Positions 24,824 through 35,090 of a stretch of 64,000 nucleotides of DNA are shown here, piece by piece. Made by a program: the position numbers and the translations under genes. The notes below the pieces were generated by a model. The model had not been told where the DNA came from. It ran no database searches and saw nothing but the letters and a program-made list of their open reading frames with translations. The stretch is from assembly GCA_025462645.1 (NCBI GenBank), contig JAOAPB010000058.1, positions 1 to 64,000 of the forward strand. The letters run 5' to 3'. This stretch comes from Edaphobacter sp. GTDB taxonomy: Bacteria > Acidobacteriota > Terriglobia > Terriglobales > Acidobacteriaceae. Numbering within the stretch: the stretch's first letter is position 1; each line of letters opens with the position of its first letter.

Positions 24824-27588
24824 TCACTAAAGACGACCCTGTCCGTCTCGCATCGCTCTGATTTTTGTGTCGGATATTTCAACCTGCGTGGTTGGCGGCA
24901 GCTCGATGAACACATTGAAAGCTGGGCTGGCGGCGTGGGCGAATGCTGCCGTCTCCTGGTTGGGATGCAGACACTTCCCCAGCAGGAGATCGCCGAAGCC
25001 TACGGCATCATCAAGCAAGATGCCGAACTTGATAACCAGACTGCCCTTCGCCTCAAGAAAGCACTCGCAGAGCAGTTTCGCCTGCAACTCACTCTCGGTG
25101 CTCCCACAAATGCTGACGAAGCGGGACTACGACGGCTTGCCGCGCAGATTCACGGCAAAAAGGTCATCGTCAAACTGCATCTTCGCCACACACTCCATGC
25201 GAAGCTCTACTTGTTGTTTAGGCACGATCCGGTGAGTCCCGCTATCGGCTTTCTGGGAAGCAGCAATCTGACCTTTGCGGGCCTCTCCAAGCGGGGGGAG
25301 CTAAATGTAGACATCACAGATCACGATGCGTGCGACAAGCTGGCGAGATGGTTCAATGACCGTTGGGGCGACAAATGGTGCTTGGATATCTCGCAGGAGA
25401 TAGCCGACATCATCGACCAAAGCTGGGCTAGACCCGAGCCGATTCCCCCGCACCATATCTACGTCAAGATGGCTTATCATCTCTCCCAAGAAGCGAGAGA
25501 TGGAATCGTTCGCTATGGTATTCCGAAGGACTTTGGAAATCAGCTTTTCGAGTTCCAGGAAAAAGCGGTCAAGATCGCAGCTCATCATGTCCAGAAGCGG
25601 GGAGGGGTACTGCTTGCCGATGTCGTTGGACTCGGTAAAACCCTCATGGCGACGGCGCTCGCGCGAGTTCTGGCCGACGAGTTGCTTCTTGAAACTCTCA
25701 TCCTTTGCCCGCTGAATCTTGAGCTGATGTGGAAAGACTACTGCCATGATTATCGTGTGCCGTCTTGTAAGGTTCTCCCGTACTCCAAGGTGCTCCAGCA
25801 ATTGCCAGAACTGCGTGCCTACCGATTGGTAATTCTGGACGAGAGTCATAACCTGAGGAACCGAGAGGGAAAGACCTATAAGGCGATTCTGGAATACATC
25901 CAAAGATCCGGCAGCAAGTGTATCTTGCTCTCAGCCACGCCATTCAACAAAGAGTATCTCGATCTTGCCAGCCAACTGCGTTTGTTTGTGTCTCCTGACA
26001 AAGAGCTTGAGATTGGTCCTGAACGTCTGCTCCGTGACGTTGACCGTGCTCGATTCAGAGGTCGCTATCAGTGCGGGGCAAACACGCTTGCTGCCTTCGA
26101 GAAGAGCCAATACCCTGACGACTGGCGCGACCTCATGCGCCTCTATATGGTTCGGCGCACAAGGGGATTCATCAAGACTAACTACGCCAAGACAGACCCA
26201 GACAACAGCCGCAGGTATCTCGAATTCAATGACGGCAGCAGATCGTACTTCCCTGATCAGCTACCGAAGAAGCTCCCTTTTGTTGTCGATGACAATGACC
26301 CGAACGATGAATATGCCAGGCTCTATTCCGCGCCCGTGGTCGATATTGTCAACGGTCTTAGCCTGCCCCGTTATGGTTTGGGCAACTTTGTCTCTGCCAA
26401 GCCCCCAATCGCGGCGACGAATGCTGAGACTGTCATTCTTGCAAATCTATCCGCCGCAGGTACGCGGCTGATGGGATTCTGTCGCAGTAATCTGTTCAAG
26501 CGCCTGGAGAGCAGCGGACACAGCTTCTTGCTTTCAGTCGAACGGCACATCCTCCGCAACTTTATCTTCCTTCACGCAATAGAAAGCGGCTTGGATATTC
26601 CCATCGGAACCCAGGACGCCGGCCTCCTGGACACGTCACTGTCTGATGTAGACACAATGGCTATGCGAACACCTGATGAAGTTGGCAGTGTGACCGGCCA
26701 CCTATGATCTGTTGACGAGTTCAGAGTCCGAGCGGCAGAAGTCTACGCGCTTTATGCGAATGCCTTTCGGTAGCGCTTCAAGTGGATTCGTCCCGGCCTC
26801 TTCCGCTCAAAGCTTGGTGATGATCTTCTCCAAGATTCCAAGGCGCTCATGCAGATTTTCGACAAGTGCGCTATTTGGGAGCCGAAGAAGGACTCAAAAC
26901 TCGATGCGCTCGTTAACCTCGTGAGCAAGAAACACAAGACGGAGAAGATTCTGGTCTTTAGCCAATTCAGCGACACAGTGCAATACCTGAACCAGCAATT
27001 GATAAGCGCAGGAGTTAAAGGGAGCGCAGCAGCAACCGGGATTCGGAGAATCTCACTGACTTGGTGTACCGCTTCAGCCCAATCAGCAACAAGAAGGCAA
27101 TTCCATCGGAAAAGGAACTCCGTGTTCTGATAGCAACTGATGTCCTCAGTGAAGGACAGAACCTCCAGGATGGCTTCATCATCGTCAACTACGACTTGCC
27201 GTGGACAATCATACGTCTCATTCAACGTGCGGGTCGTGTCGATCGTATCGGGCAGAGGTCGGACAAGATTCTCTGCTACAGCTTTTTACCGGCGGAAGGT
27301 ATCGAGCGCATAATTCGCCTACGGGCAAAGGTGCGCGCTCGCCTTCACGCAAACTCTGAGGTTGTCGGCACGGATGAGTCTTTCTTCGATGACGATCGTC
27401 ACAACAAGGCCGTCACAGACCTCTACCACGAAAAGGCCGGCCTTCTCGATGGGGAGGATGATTCAGAGGTAGACCTCGTCTCTTATGCCTATCAAATTCG
27501 GCAGGATGCGATCACTGCTAATCCGGCACTCAAGAAGACGATTGAAAATATGCCGAATGTGGTCTACACGGCCAAGGAACGATTGCCA
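24824..27588 (+). pseudogene. PLD-domain SNF2-type helicase, truncated at both ends and frameshifted
   Basis: The frame opens abruptly at 24824 with DFCVGYFNLRGWRQLDEHIE, the usual early part of PLD-helicase proteins, without a start codon. The PLD nuclease motif HAKLYLLFRHD with GSSNLTFAGL follows near 25200-25280. Helicase motifs come next: DVVGLGKTLMATALA (Walker A), VILDESHNLRN (DEAH-like box) and LLSATPFNKE. The frame is lost near 26690-26715, a TAG lies at about 26777, another shift occurs near 27043, and the last helicase motifs (LIATDVLSEGQNLQD, QRAGRVDRIGQ) are in a third frame. The reading ends near VVYTAKE (27588), short of the normal C-terminus. Intact relatives occur in defence and DNA-repair contexts. 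This copy cannot make a full protein. Confidence 0.85.
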
Positions 27589-27589
27589 C

Positions 27590-27754
27590 CTAGGTTGCGG
27601 GTGACAAGGCATCTCCGCCGCAGGATGCATGGCCGCATTGGCATACCACTTCTACCGCTCCCTTCAAGGCTTCACAGTGAGCGCCGCAGAATCGGTCTCC
27701 CTTGGGCGAGGTACAGGTACAGGCAGGGTTTTCACACTTTTTCGCGTCAGCCAT
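27590..27754 (-). CDS. small cysteine-rich metallothionein-like protein
   Basis: A 54-residue protein started at ATG 27754 behind AAGGAGA. Nine cysteines are arranged as KKCENPACTCTSPKGDRFCG, then AHCEALKG, VVCQCGHASCGG, with two histidines. This is the layout of bacterial metallothioneins of the SmtA/BmtA type, which chelate zinc or cadmium in the cytoplasm. Its C-terminal end abuts the truncated helicase pseudogene, pointing at a recombination junction there. It is clearly intact and has its own ribosome site. Confidence 0.75.
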   Translation of the reverse strand: MADAKKCENPACTCTSPKGDRFCGAHCEALKGAVEVVCQCGHASCGGDALSPAT

Positions 27755-28321
27755 AGGTTCTCCTTCGTATTGGCCCGAATAAGTCACTACCGGATTAGGA
27801 TGCGGGATCAGAGATTCCAGGTGATAAGGTCCGGCATCACCACAAAGTCGTACAGACGCATACGACCTTACCGGATCGCCCTTGTCACGTGTCACGCGGT
27901 ACTCAAATACCGGAATATGTTCTGTAGGGCTATTTAGCGGCATTTGAGTGCAGCGTGACAGCCGGCTTCTTCGATCCGCGGTCATCGAACACGGTTCTTC
28001 CTGCAAGCGAAGCGGAGATCTTTCGCTCGTGCGAAAAGCCCGGCACCGCGGCACTAGAATCTGCAAACGGATCGCGATCTTCTTCGATGGTGCGGGTCAG
28101 GTGATCCAGGCGACGGAAGCCGTCCAACTTGCGCGTGTCTTCCAAACGATCACCCAACAACTGTGCGCCGACGCGCCGTCTGACGCTACTACGCCCACTG
28201 AAGGCAGATGCGCCGAATTGTTAGTACTACTTCGACGAGAGCGGCGTCCTTTGAAAATAATAGAGGCCGTTTCCGTAAGCTCTTTGAGCACCACGGCAGC
28301 TCAAATCCCTACATGCTAACT
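27755..28321. other. intergenic stretch, no supported gene
   Basis: Frames are open on both strands but none has a start site plus recognisable sequence. A minus-strand frame around 27930-28190 (LGDRLEDTRKLDGFRRLDHL) is somewhat protein-like and could be debris of a lost gene. The metallothionein promoter must lie in the left part of this stretch. Confidence 0.4.
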
Positions 28322-29203
28322 CTAAGCAGCTTTTTTCGGCGCTTGTTCACTCGTGGAACTGGTACGACGATCTGACTTTCGTTTCAGGAAGGTACCCAGT
28401 CGTGCCTTGAGCTTTGAGAAAGCCGAGGTGGTATCTTCAGTTCCCTTAAGCTGCTTCTTTAGGTTCGAGATGTCGTCCTTCAACGCCTGATATTCCGGAT
28501 CTTGCCCCGCGTATCCAAGTGCCATCGCCCGATTAAGCTCGAACTCTGCTGTTCCCACAACCTTCTGCGCTGCATTCTTATCCTTTTGGGCCGACGTCTG
28601 GGCTTGATTGATAGCCTCCTGCGCAACCAGTAACGGTAAAGGCGTAACCTGATCAACTGTCACCAGAGTCTTGAGTGCCGCAAGCAACGCGATGCTGGCG
28701 GCCTGGCTGTCCTTATCAAGCAGGCGCGCTGCTTCCTGCAAAGCAGTCGGATATATGCCCAACGGCAGGTTGTAGGTGCGGACGCGGACTTCGCTCCTCA
28801 GAGCACCGAGCAGCGCACGGGCAGTCGGGAAATCGTCCACCAAGATTGCCTTGTCCGCGGCATCTGCGAGTTTCTCGATGTCATCAATGTCTCGCGGTGC
28901 TGTATCGATGATCAGGGCTTCGACGCTCACCGGGATAAGCGCGAGCTCCGGGTTGCGAGCCAGCACAATGTTGACTTTTCCTGTTGCCTCCTCGATGCCC
29001 TTCAGGGCGTCGGCCGTTTTGCCCGCCGCGATCGAGTAGGTAGCCTGCACAGTTTGTTCGATGGCCGCGATAGCGTCGTTGTCCAACGTTTTCAGTGCTT
29101 GCTGCTCAGCTTCGTTCCGCCATTTGTCAAGTTCGGGGCGGGCTTGTTGTTCAGCACGATTCCGTTGCATTTCGAGAGTGGGCTTCGCCTGCGTGTCTGT
29201 CAT
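28322..29203 (-). CDS. yfdX: YfdX family protein, cytoplasmic form
   Basis: Start at ATG 29203 behind AGGAG; 293 residues. Core YfdX sequence runs from about residue 35: DNDAIAAIEQTVQATYSIAA, then ATGKVNIVLARNPELALIPV, IIDTAPRDIDDIEKLAD, RVRTYNLPLGIYPTALQEAA and VDQVTPLPLLVAQEAI. The C-terminus is a lysine-rich helix. No signal peptide is visible, unlike its paralogue at 36011. YfdX proteins are acid- and heat-stress proteins with chaperone-like activity reported in enterobacteria, and two copies are a hallmark of transmissible stress-tolerance loci. It is transcribed leftward on its own, opposite to the main block. Confidence 0.85.
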   Translation of the reverse strand: MTDTQAKPTLEMQRNRAEQQARPELDKWRNEAEQQALKTLDNDAIAAIEQTVQATYSIAAGKTADALKGIEEATGKVNIVLARNPELALIPVSVEALIIDTAPRDIDDIEKLADAADKAILVDDFPTARALLGALRSEVRVRTYNLPLGIYPTALQEAARLLDKDSQAASIALLAALKTLVTVDQVTPLPLLVAQEAINQAQTSAQKDKNAAQKVVGTAEFELNRAMALGYAGQDPEYQALKDDISNLKKQLKGTEDTTSAFSKLKARLGTFLKRKSDRRTSSTSEQAPKKAA

Positions 29204-29838
29204 GGCACTCCTATCTGGTAGGCGGTCTCCAAGACCGCCGACCCAACTGATTGCGCTCTGTCGTCGCGGCTTCCGGTTGAGCTCTCGCGGCAATCCAGCC
29301 GATGGAAGCCGGCTGCGACAGTCTGCATGTAGGAAATGGTAATGTCCGAACCAGAGAAAAACAATTGATCGTCAGCGGGAGGTGAACATCGGAGATGAGG
29401 CGTAATACCATATACGCGCTGCGTCGTAGAAGCTACTAAGACTTTGGTTGTAGGCAGGAGGTGATCGGCCTCGGTCGATTCGATCCACGAGCAAGGTTGC
29501 CGCCGTAGCTATCGCCGCCGCAATGGTGTTAGTGAAATGATTTTTTGCCCAGTCTGGGACATGTATCCCCACTGCTGCGGGGCGGGCTGGGGTCGTTCCT
29601 GTACTGGCTTGTACCCGCGACGCTCCAAGAACGAGAGGAACGCCCTAATTAGTGCTATCTGTACCCGCGTTGCGCACCAAAAGTTTTCACTGCTGCGAGG
29701 TATGCAATCCGCTGAAACCATGTCGCGCGGGTCGGTGCTGGTGCTGTTGCAGTTCGACGTATGCGAGGCCATCCACGCGCAAACGAAAGAGGCTCTCGCC
29801 GCCTTAGGCCGACATCTATCCGGAATAACTTCGAAACG
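29204..29838. other. intergenic stretch, no supported gene
   Basis: This 635-base region lies between the YfdX gene and the end of the FUSC gene, both leftward. Short minus-strand frames exist; one near 29372-29572 has a hydrophobic stretch (TNTIAAAIATAATLLV) but no convincing start or relatives. It should hold the YfdX promoter. Nothing else recognised. Confidence 0.35.
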
Positions 29839-30978
29839 TCAAACCCTCTGATGAACACTAGCTGCTGCCCTCTTCCAAAGACTCAGCCGACGGGAGATTA
29901 CGACCAGTCTCACGATGAGAGCAATCGAGCCTCCCAATGCGGTGCATAAGGCTCGGCGCTGCGCAATCACAGGTCCCGGAACATCTGCGAGTGAGAGCAG
30001 GAAGACGATGTATCCGGTGATAAAGACCGAAAAGAGGGCGTAGTTCACATTGAGGGTGCCATAGGATAACCATGCGAACAGCAAGGTGAAAGATGCAAGT
30101 ACAACAGGTGAGGGGTTCAGATGCGCGATGCAGAAGCTTACCAAGATAGCCCCGGCGAGCGTGCCTAACACACGAGCCACGGCACGATTCACTGTGTCGG
30201 TGACTCCAGGCTTTAGTACCAAGAATGCGGTCATCGGGATCCAATATCCGGTGGGGAATTGCAACTGTCGGTAGATTTCCGTGGTAACGCCCAGAGTAAT
30301 CGCCAGCAGCAGCGAATAGGGCAACGCGGAGTTTAGGATTTTGCGCTGTTTCACCGATTGCGCCGTCTCCAGCACAGCCGCCTGCAAGGCCACCTCCTCT
30401 TCGCGAATATATCGAGCTAGGGAGGCCAAATGGGTACCCAACTCTCCATAGGCGCGAAGCAGAATAGCGGAAGAGAGAATCTGAAGCGCTCCTCCTGCAA
30501 AGATAAGCAGGGCACGGTCTCCCGCAGCCTCAACGGAAGCAGGAAATGCTGAGGCTACAAGAAAAGTAATGACGCACTGTTGCCCGACCCAGCTATATCC
30601 AGCCTCCCTCGTCGTAAGCATTCCGTATCCAAATCCCCACAGTGCCGCCATTGCAACGAGGAAGAAGTTTGTATGGCCGATGACCACGCCGAGGAAAGCC
30701 GCGAACGCCATTCCGAGTGTGACAAACAGCATGGGAAGCAGGCGGGATTCGTCGATGCTCTGCTTAGCGCCGAAGCCTACCGTCATGGCGCCGCTGGCTG
30801 CGATCATTCCAGCAGCAGGATGATGGAGCCATAACCCTGTACCAAGACAGACGGCGATGGGCAGGATGAGGATGAGGTCTGCTCGGAATGTTTGATTTCT
30901 CCAATTGAAGACGTAACTGTCGGTGAAGTACTCGGCAGGAACCCCGTGCGGCCGCCCCGATGTAGGAGAAGAAGGCAT
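29839..30978 (-). CDS. FUSC family membrane protein
   Basis: A 379-residue inner-membrane protein with two blocks of hydrophobic helices (LILILPIAVCLGTGLWL to AGGALQILSSAILL, and ALPYSLLLAITLGVTTEIY to VFITGYIVFLLSLA). The helices are separated by a charged cytoplasmic loop (LARYIREEEVALQAAVLETA). The second block carries GYWIPMTAFLVLKPGVTDTV and RVLGTLAGA, the fusaric-acid-resistance/YccC signature for aromatic-acid efflux pores. Only one membrane pair and no C-terminal soluble domain are present, shorter than the usual AaeB. Start ATG 30978 has no strong ribosome site. It lies downstream of the response regulator across a 109-base gap, so co-expression is possible. Confidence 0.8.
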   Translation of the reverse strand: MPSSPTSGRPHGVPAEYFTDSYVFNWRNQTFRADLILILPIAVCLGTGLWLHHPAAGMIAASGAMTVGFGAKQSIDESRLLPMLFVTLGMAFAAFLGVVIGHTNFFLVAMAALWGFGYGMLTTREAGYSWVGQQCVITFLVASAFPASVEAAGDRALLIFAGGALQILSSAILLRAYGELGTHLASLARYIREEEVALQAAVLETAQSVKQRKILNSALPYSLLLAITLGVTTEIYRQLQFPTGYWIPMTAFLVLKPGVTDTVNRAVARVLGTLAGAILVSFCIAHLNPSPVVLASFTLLFAWLSYGTLNVNYALFSVFITGYIVFLLSLADVPGPVIAQRRALCTALGGSIALIVRLVVISRRLSLWKRAAASVHQRV

Positions 30979-31087
30979 ATGCCATCTCAGAATGAGGTTC
31001 GCGATCAGGGGTGAGCACGAGTCAATCTAACTGTAAGATCACATAGGATTCGGAAAATCCGCGTCAATGGCAGTCGGGTGGCTGTTC

Positions 31088-31720
31088 TTAACAACGAACC
31101 AGACCTCGTCCTGTTGCTACGCTGATCGCTTCTGCACGACTCGAGACACAGAGCTTTTCTAGGATATGTGTCATGTGTACCTTGACCGTGGCTTCGCTGT
31201 TGTCGAAGAGCGTTCCGATCTCCTTGTTACTTCTTCCGATGGACAGTGCCCCCAAAACATCAGTCTCTCGCCTGGTGAGGTCCGGGGCCAGAACCCGCTT
31301 TGCCAATTTAGCTCCAACATCGGGTGGGATCCATGACCGACCACAGGACACCGCACGAATGCATTCGAGCAATTCCTCTTTCCCGCAGCTCTTGAAGAGA
31401 TAACCTTGGGCGCCCGCTCGCAGAGCCCGGTATATGTCTTCCTCTGTTTCATAGGAAGTCAGAACGACGAGGCGCGCACTTGGAACCTCACGTCTGATGG
31501 TACGGATTGCGTCGATGCCATCGGCCATGGGCATTCGCAGATCGAGAAGGCCAATATCCGGGAGTGTAGCCAGGAAGTGTTCGACGGCTTCATGTCCGTT
31601 ACTCGCTTCGGCGACGACATGCATGTCCGTCTGACGGTTGATGACCGATACCATCCCTTCTCGCACTACAGAATGATCATCGGCTATCAGGACGGTGATA
31701 AAAAGAGAATTTTCAGCCAT
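31088..31720 (-). CDS. NarL/FixJ-type response regulator
   Basis: Start chosen at ATG 31720, which has AGAGG upstream; ATG 31771 is the alternative. The 210-residue protein has a receiver domain with acidic pair DD (residues 14-15), phospho-acceptor Asp60 in GLLDLRMP, and switch residues T/K later. The C-terminal LuxR-type helix-turn-helix runs LTRRETDVLGALSIGRSNKE, then SEATVKVHMTHILEKL. It is the DNA-binding partner of the histidine kinase encoded just upstream, 65 bases away. The pair sits inside the stress cassette and could control it, which is inference. Confidence 0.88.
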   Translation of the reverse strand: MAENSLFITVLIADDHSVVREGMVSVINRQTDMHVVAEASNGHEAVEHFLATLPDIGLLDLRMPMADGIDAIRTIRREVPSARLVVLTSYETEEDIYRALRAGAQGYLFKSCGKEELLECIRAVSCGRSWIPPDVGAKLAKRVLAPDLTRRETDVLGALSIGRSNKEIGTLFDNSEATVKVHMTHILEKLCVSSRAEAISVATGRGLVRC

Positions 31721-31785
31721 AACGGGCCTCTTGGGATAGGGCGGCTCAGGCGTACAAGAGGACTTAGGCATGCAACGTTACAATT

Positions 31786-32934
31786 TCAATTTGTTGCACC
31801 CGGCACCGGAAAGGTTGCCTTCACTGTCGTTCCTTTTTTCCCTGATAGGACTTGAAATTGCCCCGAAAGACGTCGAACTCTTTCCCGCATTCCCCTCAAG
31901 CCTACTCCCATCTTTTGCCTATCAAGAGAGGTGAAGTCCGCAATTCCCTGACCTCGATCCTCTATTTCGACTAGCAACGATGACGACACAAGATGAATGC
32001 GAACGAAAGCCTCGCTTGTCCGGGCGTGGTGATGGATGTTCATCAGGGCTTCCTGAACAATCCGGAATACGGCCATTTCGAGATCTTGCGAAAGTCTCCC
32101 TACATCAGAATCTATTTCCAGAAATACGGCCAGTCCGCTTCTTTCTCTCATGCCTTCAATATAGCTATGTAATGCAGCCGACAGTCCCGCTTCATCGAGC
32201 AACGGTGGATGTAAAAGATGGGAGATAGTACGAATTTCTTTAGAAATGTCTTCAGCTAGTCCGAGACATACGGCGATATAACCAGCCACTGTTGCCTGAA
32301 AGTCTACGATTCCCTGGGCCGACACCAGTTTCCACTGCAGCGCGGCAATCAACTGGCCCACGCTATCGTGTAATTCAAGTGAAATCCGTCGACTCTCCTC
32401 GTCGCGCGCCAGCATGAGCTCGTGATTGAGCGCACGCATACTTCGTTCAGCTCGCTCGAGTTTCCTAGTACGCTCGCTAACCCGCTTCTCCAACTCAAAA
32501 AGTGTCAACACGTGATCGGTCACGTCGATGCCCTGAAAGAGTATCCCTTCGATCTCTCCCGCATGATTGCGCATCGGAAAGTAGGTAAAGTCGACGTAGA
32601 TGGTCTGCTTTTTGCCAGCACGCGTCAAACTCACCTCGCGCGCGGAGGCGGCAAACACTTCACCGGTCTGGTAGACCCGATTCAGAAGATCGAGAAAGCC
32701 CTGATCGACCAGCTCCGGAAGAGCGTCCTTTAGGAACTGCCCAACAATCTCGTTTCGCCCGCGACCAGCCATTTTGAGGTAAGCTCGATTGGCAAATACG
32801 AACCGGTGATCGGGTCCACTTAGAAGTGCCATCGCGGACGGGGCTTCCACGAAGAAGTCTCGCAACTGGTTGCGTACGAATTTCACCTGCCCCCGCAGCC
32901 AGCGCGTCTTTTCGATATCGGTTGGTCTTTTCAT
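31786..32934 (-). CDS. PAS-domain HisKA_3 sensor histidine kinase
   Basis: A 382-residue kinase of the NarX/DesK type. A PAS domain fills about residues 28-140 (FVEAPSAMALLSGPDHRFVF and FYFP-like PAC end GILFQGIDVTD), followed by a coiled coil (ELEKRVSERTRKLERAERSM). The dimerisation helix ISLELHDSVGQ carries the phospho-accepting His189. ATP-binding motifs follow as VFRIVQEALMNIHHHA (N box) and VEIEDRGQGI (G1), GVGLRGMRERV (G2). No membrane segments are visible, so the signal is cytoplasmic, possibly redox or a small ligand. It is co-transcribed with the response regulator. Confidence 0.88.
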   Translation of the reverse strand: MKRPTDIEKTRWLRGQVKFVRNQLRDFFVEAPSAMALLSGPDHRFVFANRAYLKMAGRGRNEIVGQFLKDALPELVDQGFLDLLNRVYQTGEVFAASAREVSLTRAGKKQTIYVDFTYFPMRNHAGEIEGILFQGIDVTDHVLTLFELEKRVSERTRKLERAERSMRALNHELMLARDEESRRISLELHDSVGQLIAALQWKLVSAQGIVDFQATVAGYIAVCLGLAEDISKEIRTISHLLHPPLLDEAGLSAALHSYIEGMRERSGLAVFLEIDSDVGRLSQDLEMAVFRIVQEALMNIHHHARTSEAFVRIHLVSSSLLVEIEDRGQGIADFTSLDRQKMGVGLRGMRERVRRLSGQFQVLSGKKGTTVKATFPVPGATN

Positions 32935-33188
32935 CGTGAGGAAGTAAACCAGCTACCGATTCTGTGGTTGTATTTCTGTCCATGTCACCTTGCTGGCAAT
33001 GTTTATTTATACGCACGCATCCTTCGAAAGGACGCCAAGCATGACATAAATGATCTTATTGGTTATAGCCCACGAGAACCGAACGGTTTCCGCTCGCCTT
33101 TTGCATCAATTATGGAGCGCGAGCTGTTTTCAGGAGCAGGACAGGCCCCTGATCGCCGGCAAGGGTGTCAAGTGCAGGCGGAGGGATT

Positions 33189-34136
33189 TTAGCGGGCATC
33201 CGCCGCGTGGTCCGCTCCGTGGGTCGAAGATGACAGATGTTCGTCGATCGCGTACGGACTGCCCTGCTGATTTGTGACTGTACTAACCGGTAATGCCCAT
33301 TGGAGCAGGCTTGTGCAATTCGCGATCTCCTCTACAATTCTCGTGAACAACTGATCTTGCATGGCAGTTCGTTTCGTGTAGTCGACCACGTAGCTCACCG
33401 TGAATTCCAACGATCCGTTGTTTACAACAAGTGCGACCGTAGGCTGTAACGGAGGGTTTGCGCTTCGATAGTTATCACTTATCGCTTTCCACGAAGTCTG
33501 CGCCTCGAGCAAGTACTCGCCGATAGCCTCTTTGGCTACACGAAGCAGCATCTCCCTGGCAAGCTTGCAGTCGCTGGTGGCTGTGAGCAGCACCTTAATC
33601 TCGTCCCAGATAAACCGGAATCCGTGCGAGTAGTTGAAAACGGACCCTTTCAACACGGTGCTGTTAGGGATGCGAACAATCCGGCCGTTGTACAAGTCCC
33701 TGCTGACCCAGTTCCCCGTTTCCATCAAGGTGGTTCGCAGGAGCCCGATGTCGATAACGTCACCACGAGTGTCGCCGATTTGAACTCTATCTCCAATGGT
33801 GTACAGCCTTGAAAACCCGATCGAGAAGGCGCCCGCAATGCTGGCCAGCACGTCCTGCAGGGCTACTGCTACCCCCGCACCTACGACGCCGAAGGCAAAG
33901 CTGAGTCGGCCCAAGCGATCTTCAAAGAGAATAGCGAGGAAAAGGAGAATCGAGAAGTATCCGGAAAAGATGACGAATTTGCGAACCTTATAACGCGCAT
34001 CGGCGCGGCCAAAGCGCCGAGGCAATGTTTGTTCGAGCACGCGAAAGGTGGCGTGAATAAAGACGATTCCGATAACAGCCGCAACGCACTTTTCGAGAGA
34101 AGAAAGCGAAACGGCCCGTGTTAGGAGATCACGCAT
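33189..34136 (-). CDS. MscS-family mechanosensitive channel
   Basis: A 315-residue protein with about three N-terminal membrane helices (VAAVIGIVFIHATFRVLEQT, then FVIFSGYFSILLFLAILFED). The pore helix follows, rich in glycine and alanine: FGVVGAGVAVALQDVLASIA. The beta domain has YTIGDRVQIGDTRGDVIDIG, TLMETGNWVSRDLYNGRIVR and IPNSTVLKGSVFNYS. These match the TM3-beta junction of MscS. It relieves turgor under hypo-osmotic shock. It lies in the cassette of membrane-stress genes, 254 bases upstream of the sensor kinase and reading the same way. Confidence 0.85.
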   Translation of the reverse strand: MRDLLTRAVSLSSLEKCVAAVIGIVFIHATFRVLEQTLPRRFGRADARYKVRKFVIFSGYFSILLFLAILFEDRLGRLSFAFGVVGAGVAVALQDVLASIAGAFSIGFSRLYTIGDRVQIGDTRGDVIDIGLLRTTLMETGNWVSRDLYNGRIVRIPNSTVLKGSVFNYSHGFRFIWDEIKVLLTATSDCKLAREMLLRVAKEAIGEYLLEAQTSWKAISDNYRSANPPLQPTVALVVNNGSLEFTVSYVVDYTKRTAMQDQLFTRIVEEIANCTSLLQWALPVSTVTNQQGSPYAIDEHLSSSTHGADHAADAR

Positions 34137-34553
34137 TCACTCACCGCCACTCCCGGTTTGCCGCTACAGGGGGAAGTAAGACTATCGGACATCAATGCCT
34201 TCGACAACCGGATTTCTGATTCACGGGTGTTCGCCTCATTTTTGATCGATCGCTATTAGGCGTGGAGGCTCCCTTCTTTGACGCGGAATATCGCGGCCAG
34301 GATGATCCTCACGAAGCAAATCCCTAACTCCCACCCCTAATGCGGCGGCACGTTGACCACCGCGCCGCCGCTCGGGACCGGGCTCCGGTCAACAAACACG
34401 AAACATATCTACTCCAAAGGTCTTAGAACGTTCTACCGACTCAATCTAAGTCCCCTGTAGAGCCCCCTTCCGATCACATCTTTATCCTCCCGGGTAATTG
34501 TTTTTGTGCTCCTCTCTCGCTAGCATCCATGCAATGAAATTGAGGAACTGGCG
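34137..34553. other. divergent intergenic region between MscS and DsbA-like genes
   Basis: About 417 bases without a gene, holding the promoters for the leftward MscS gene and the rightward DsbA-like gene. A perfect 12-base palindrome is annotated separately inside it. Confidence 0.5.
34424..34435. promoter_or_regulatory. perfect 12-bp palindrome TAGAACGTTCTA
   Basis: Perfectly self-complementary, about 120 bases before the DsbA-like gene that begins the rightward stress cassette. GAAC/GTTC half-sites are common in stress-regulator operators; the protein that would bind is unknown. Confidence 0.35.
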
Positions 34554-35090
34554 ATGATGATGGCTGCTTCGACACAACTCACCACTCCGGTAACGAACCG
34601 CGATCACATTCGGGGAGTTGACTCCGCAGCAGTCACTCTCGTTGAATACGGCGACTACGCCTGTCCCCATTGCAACGAAGCCCGCTCCGTCGTAAAGCGA
34701 CTTCGCGAAACCCTTGGCGATCGGCTGCGCCATGTCTTTCGCAATTTCCTCACGTTGACCTCATACTCTCGCGCCCATCATGCTGCAGAAGCGGCAGAGG
34801 CGGCGGGCGCCCAAAACAAATTTTGGGAGATGCACGACTTCCTCTATGATCATCAGCTCGCTCTTTCGGACAAACACCTTAAGGTGTACGCCACTCAGGT
34901 CGGCCTCGACATGGAACGCTTCAATCGCGACATGATGCTGCACACGCATGCCCTTCGCGTGCACGAGGACATTCTGAACGCCGGCCAGAGCGGCGTCAGC
35001 ACCGCTCCAGCTTTCTTCATCAACGACAACCGACATGTAGGTCCCTGCGATTTCGAGTCGCTGCTATCCCATATAAAAGAGTTCACCTGA
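34554..35090 (+). CDS. DsbA-family thioredoxin-like oxidoreductase
   Basis: A 178-residue protein with a thioredoxin fold of the DsbA kind: VTLVEYGDYACPHCNEA carries the active-site CPHC (Cys37, Cys40). A helical insertion with AAEAAEAAGAQNKFWEMHDF follows, then the cis-proline loop STAPAFFINDNR. There is no signal peptide, so it appears cytoplasmic, unlike classical DsbA. GAGG lies ahead of the ATG run at the start. It sits 130 bases before the Hsp20 start codon. Thioredoxin-like proteins are standard members of stress-tolerance loci, where they protect or repair oxidised thiols. Confidence 0.85.
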   Translation: MMMAASTQLTTPVTNRDHIRGVDSAAVTLVEYGDYACPHCNEARSVVKRLRETLGDRLRHVFRNFLTLTSYSRAHHAAEAAEAAGAQNKFWEMHDFLYDHQLALSDKHLKVYATQVGLDMERFNRDMMLHTHALRVHEDILNAGQSGVSTAPAFFINDNRHVGPCDFESLLSHIKEFT

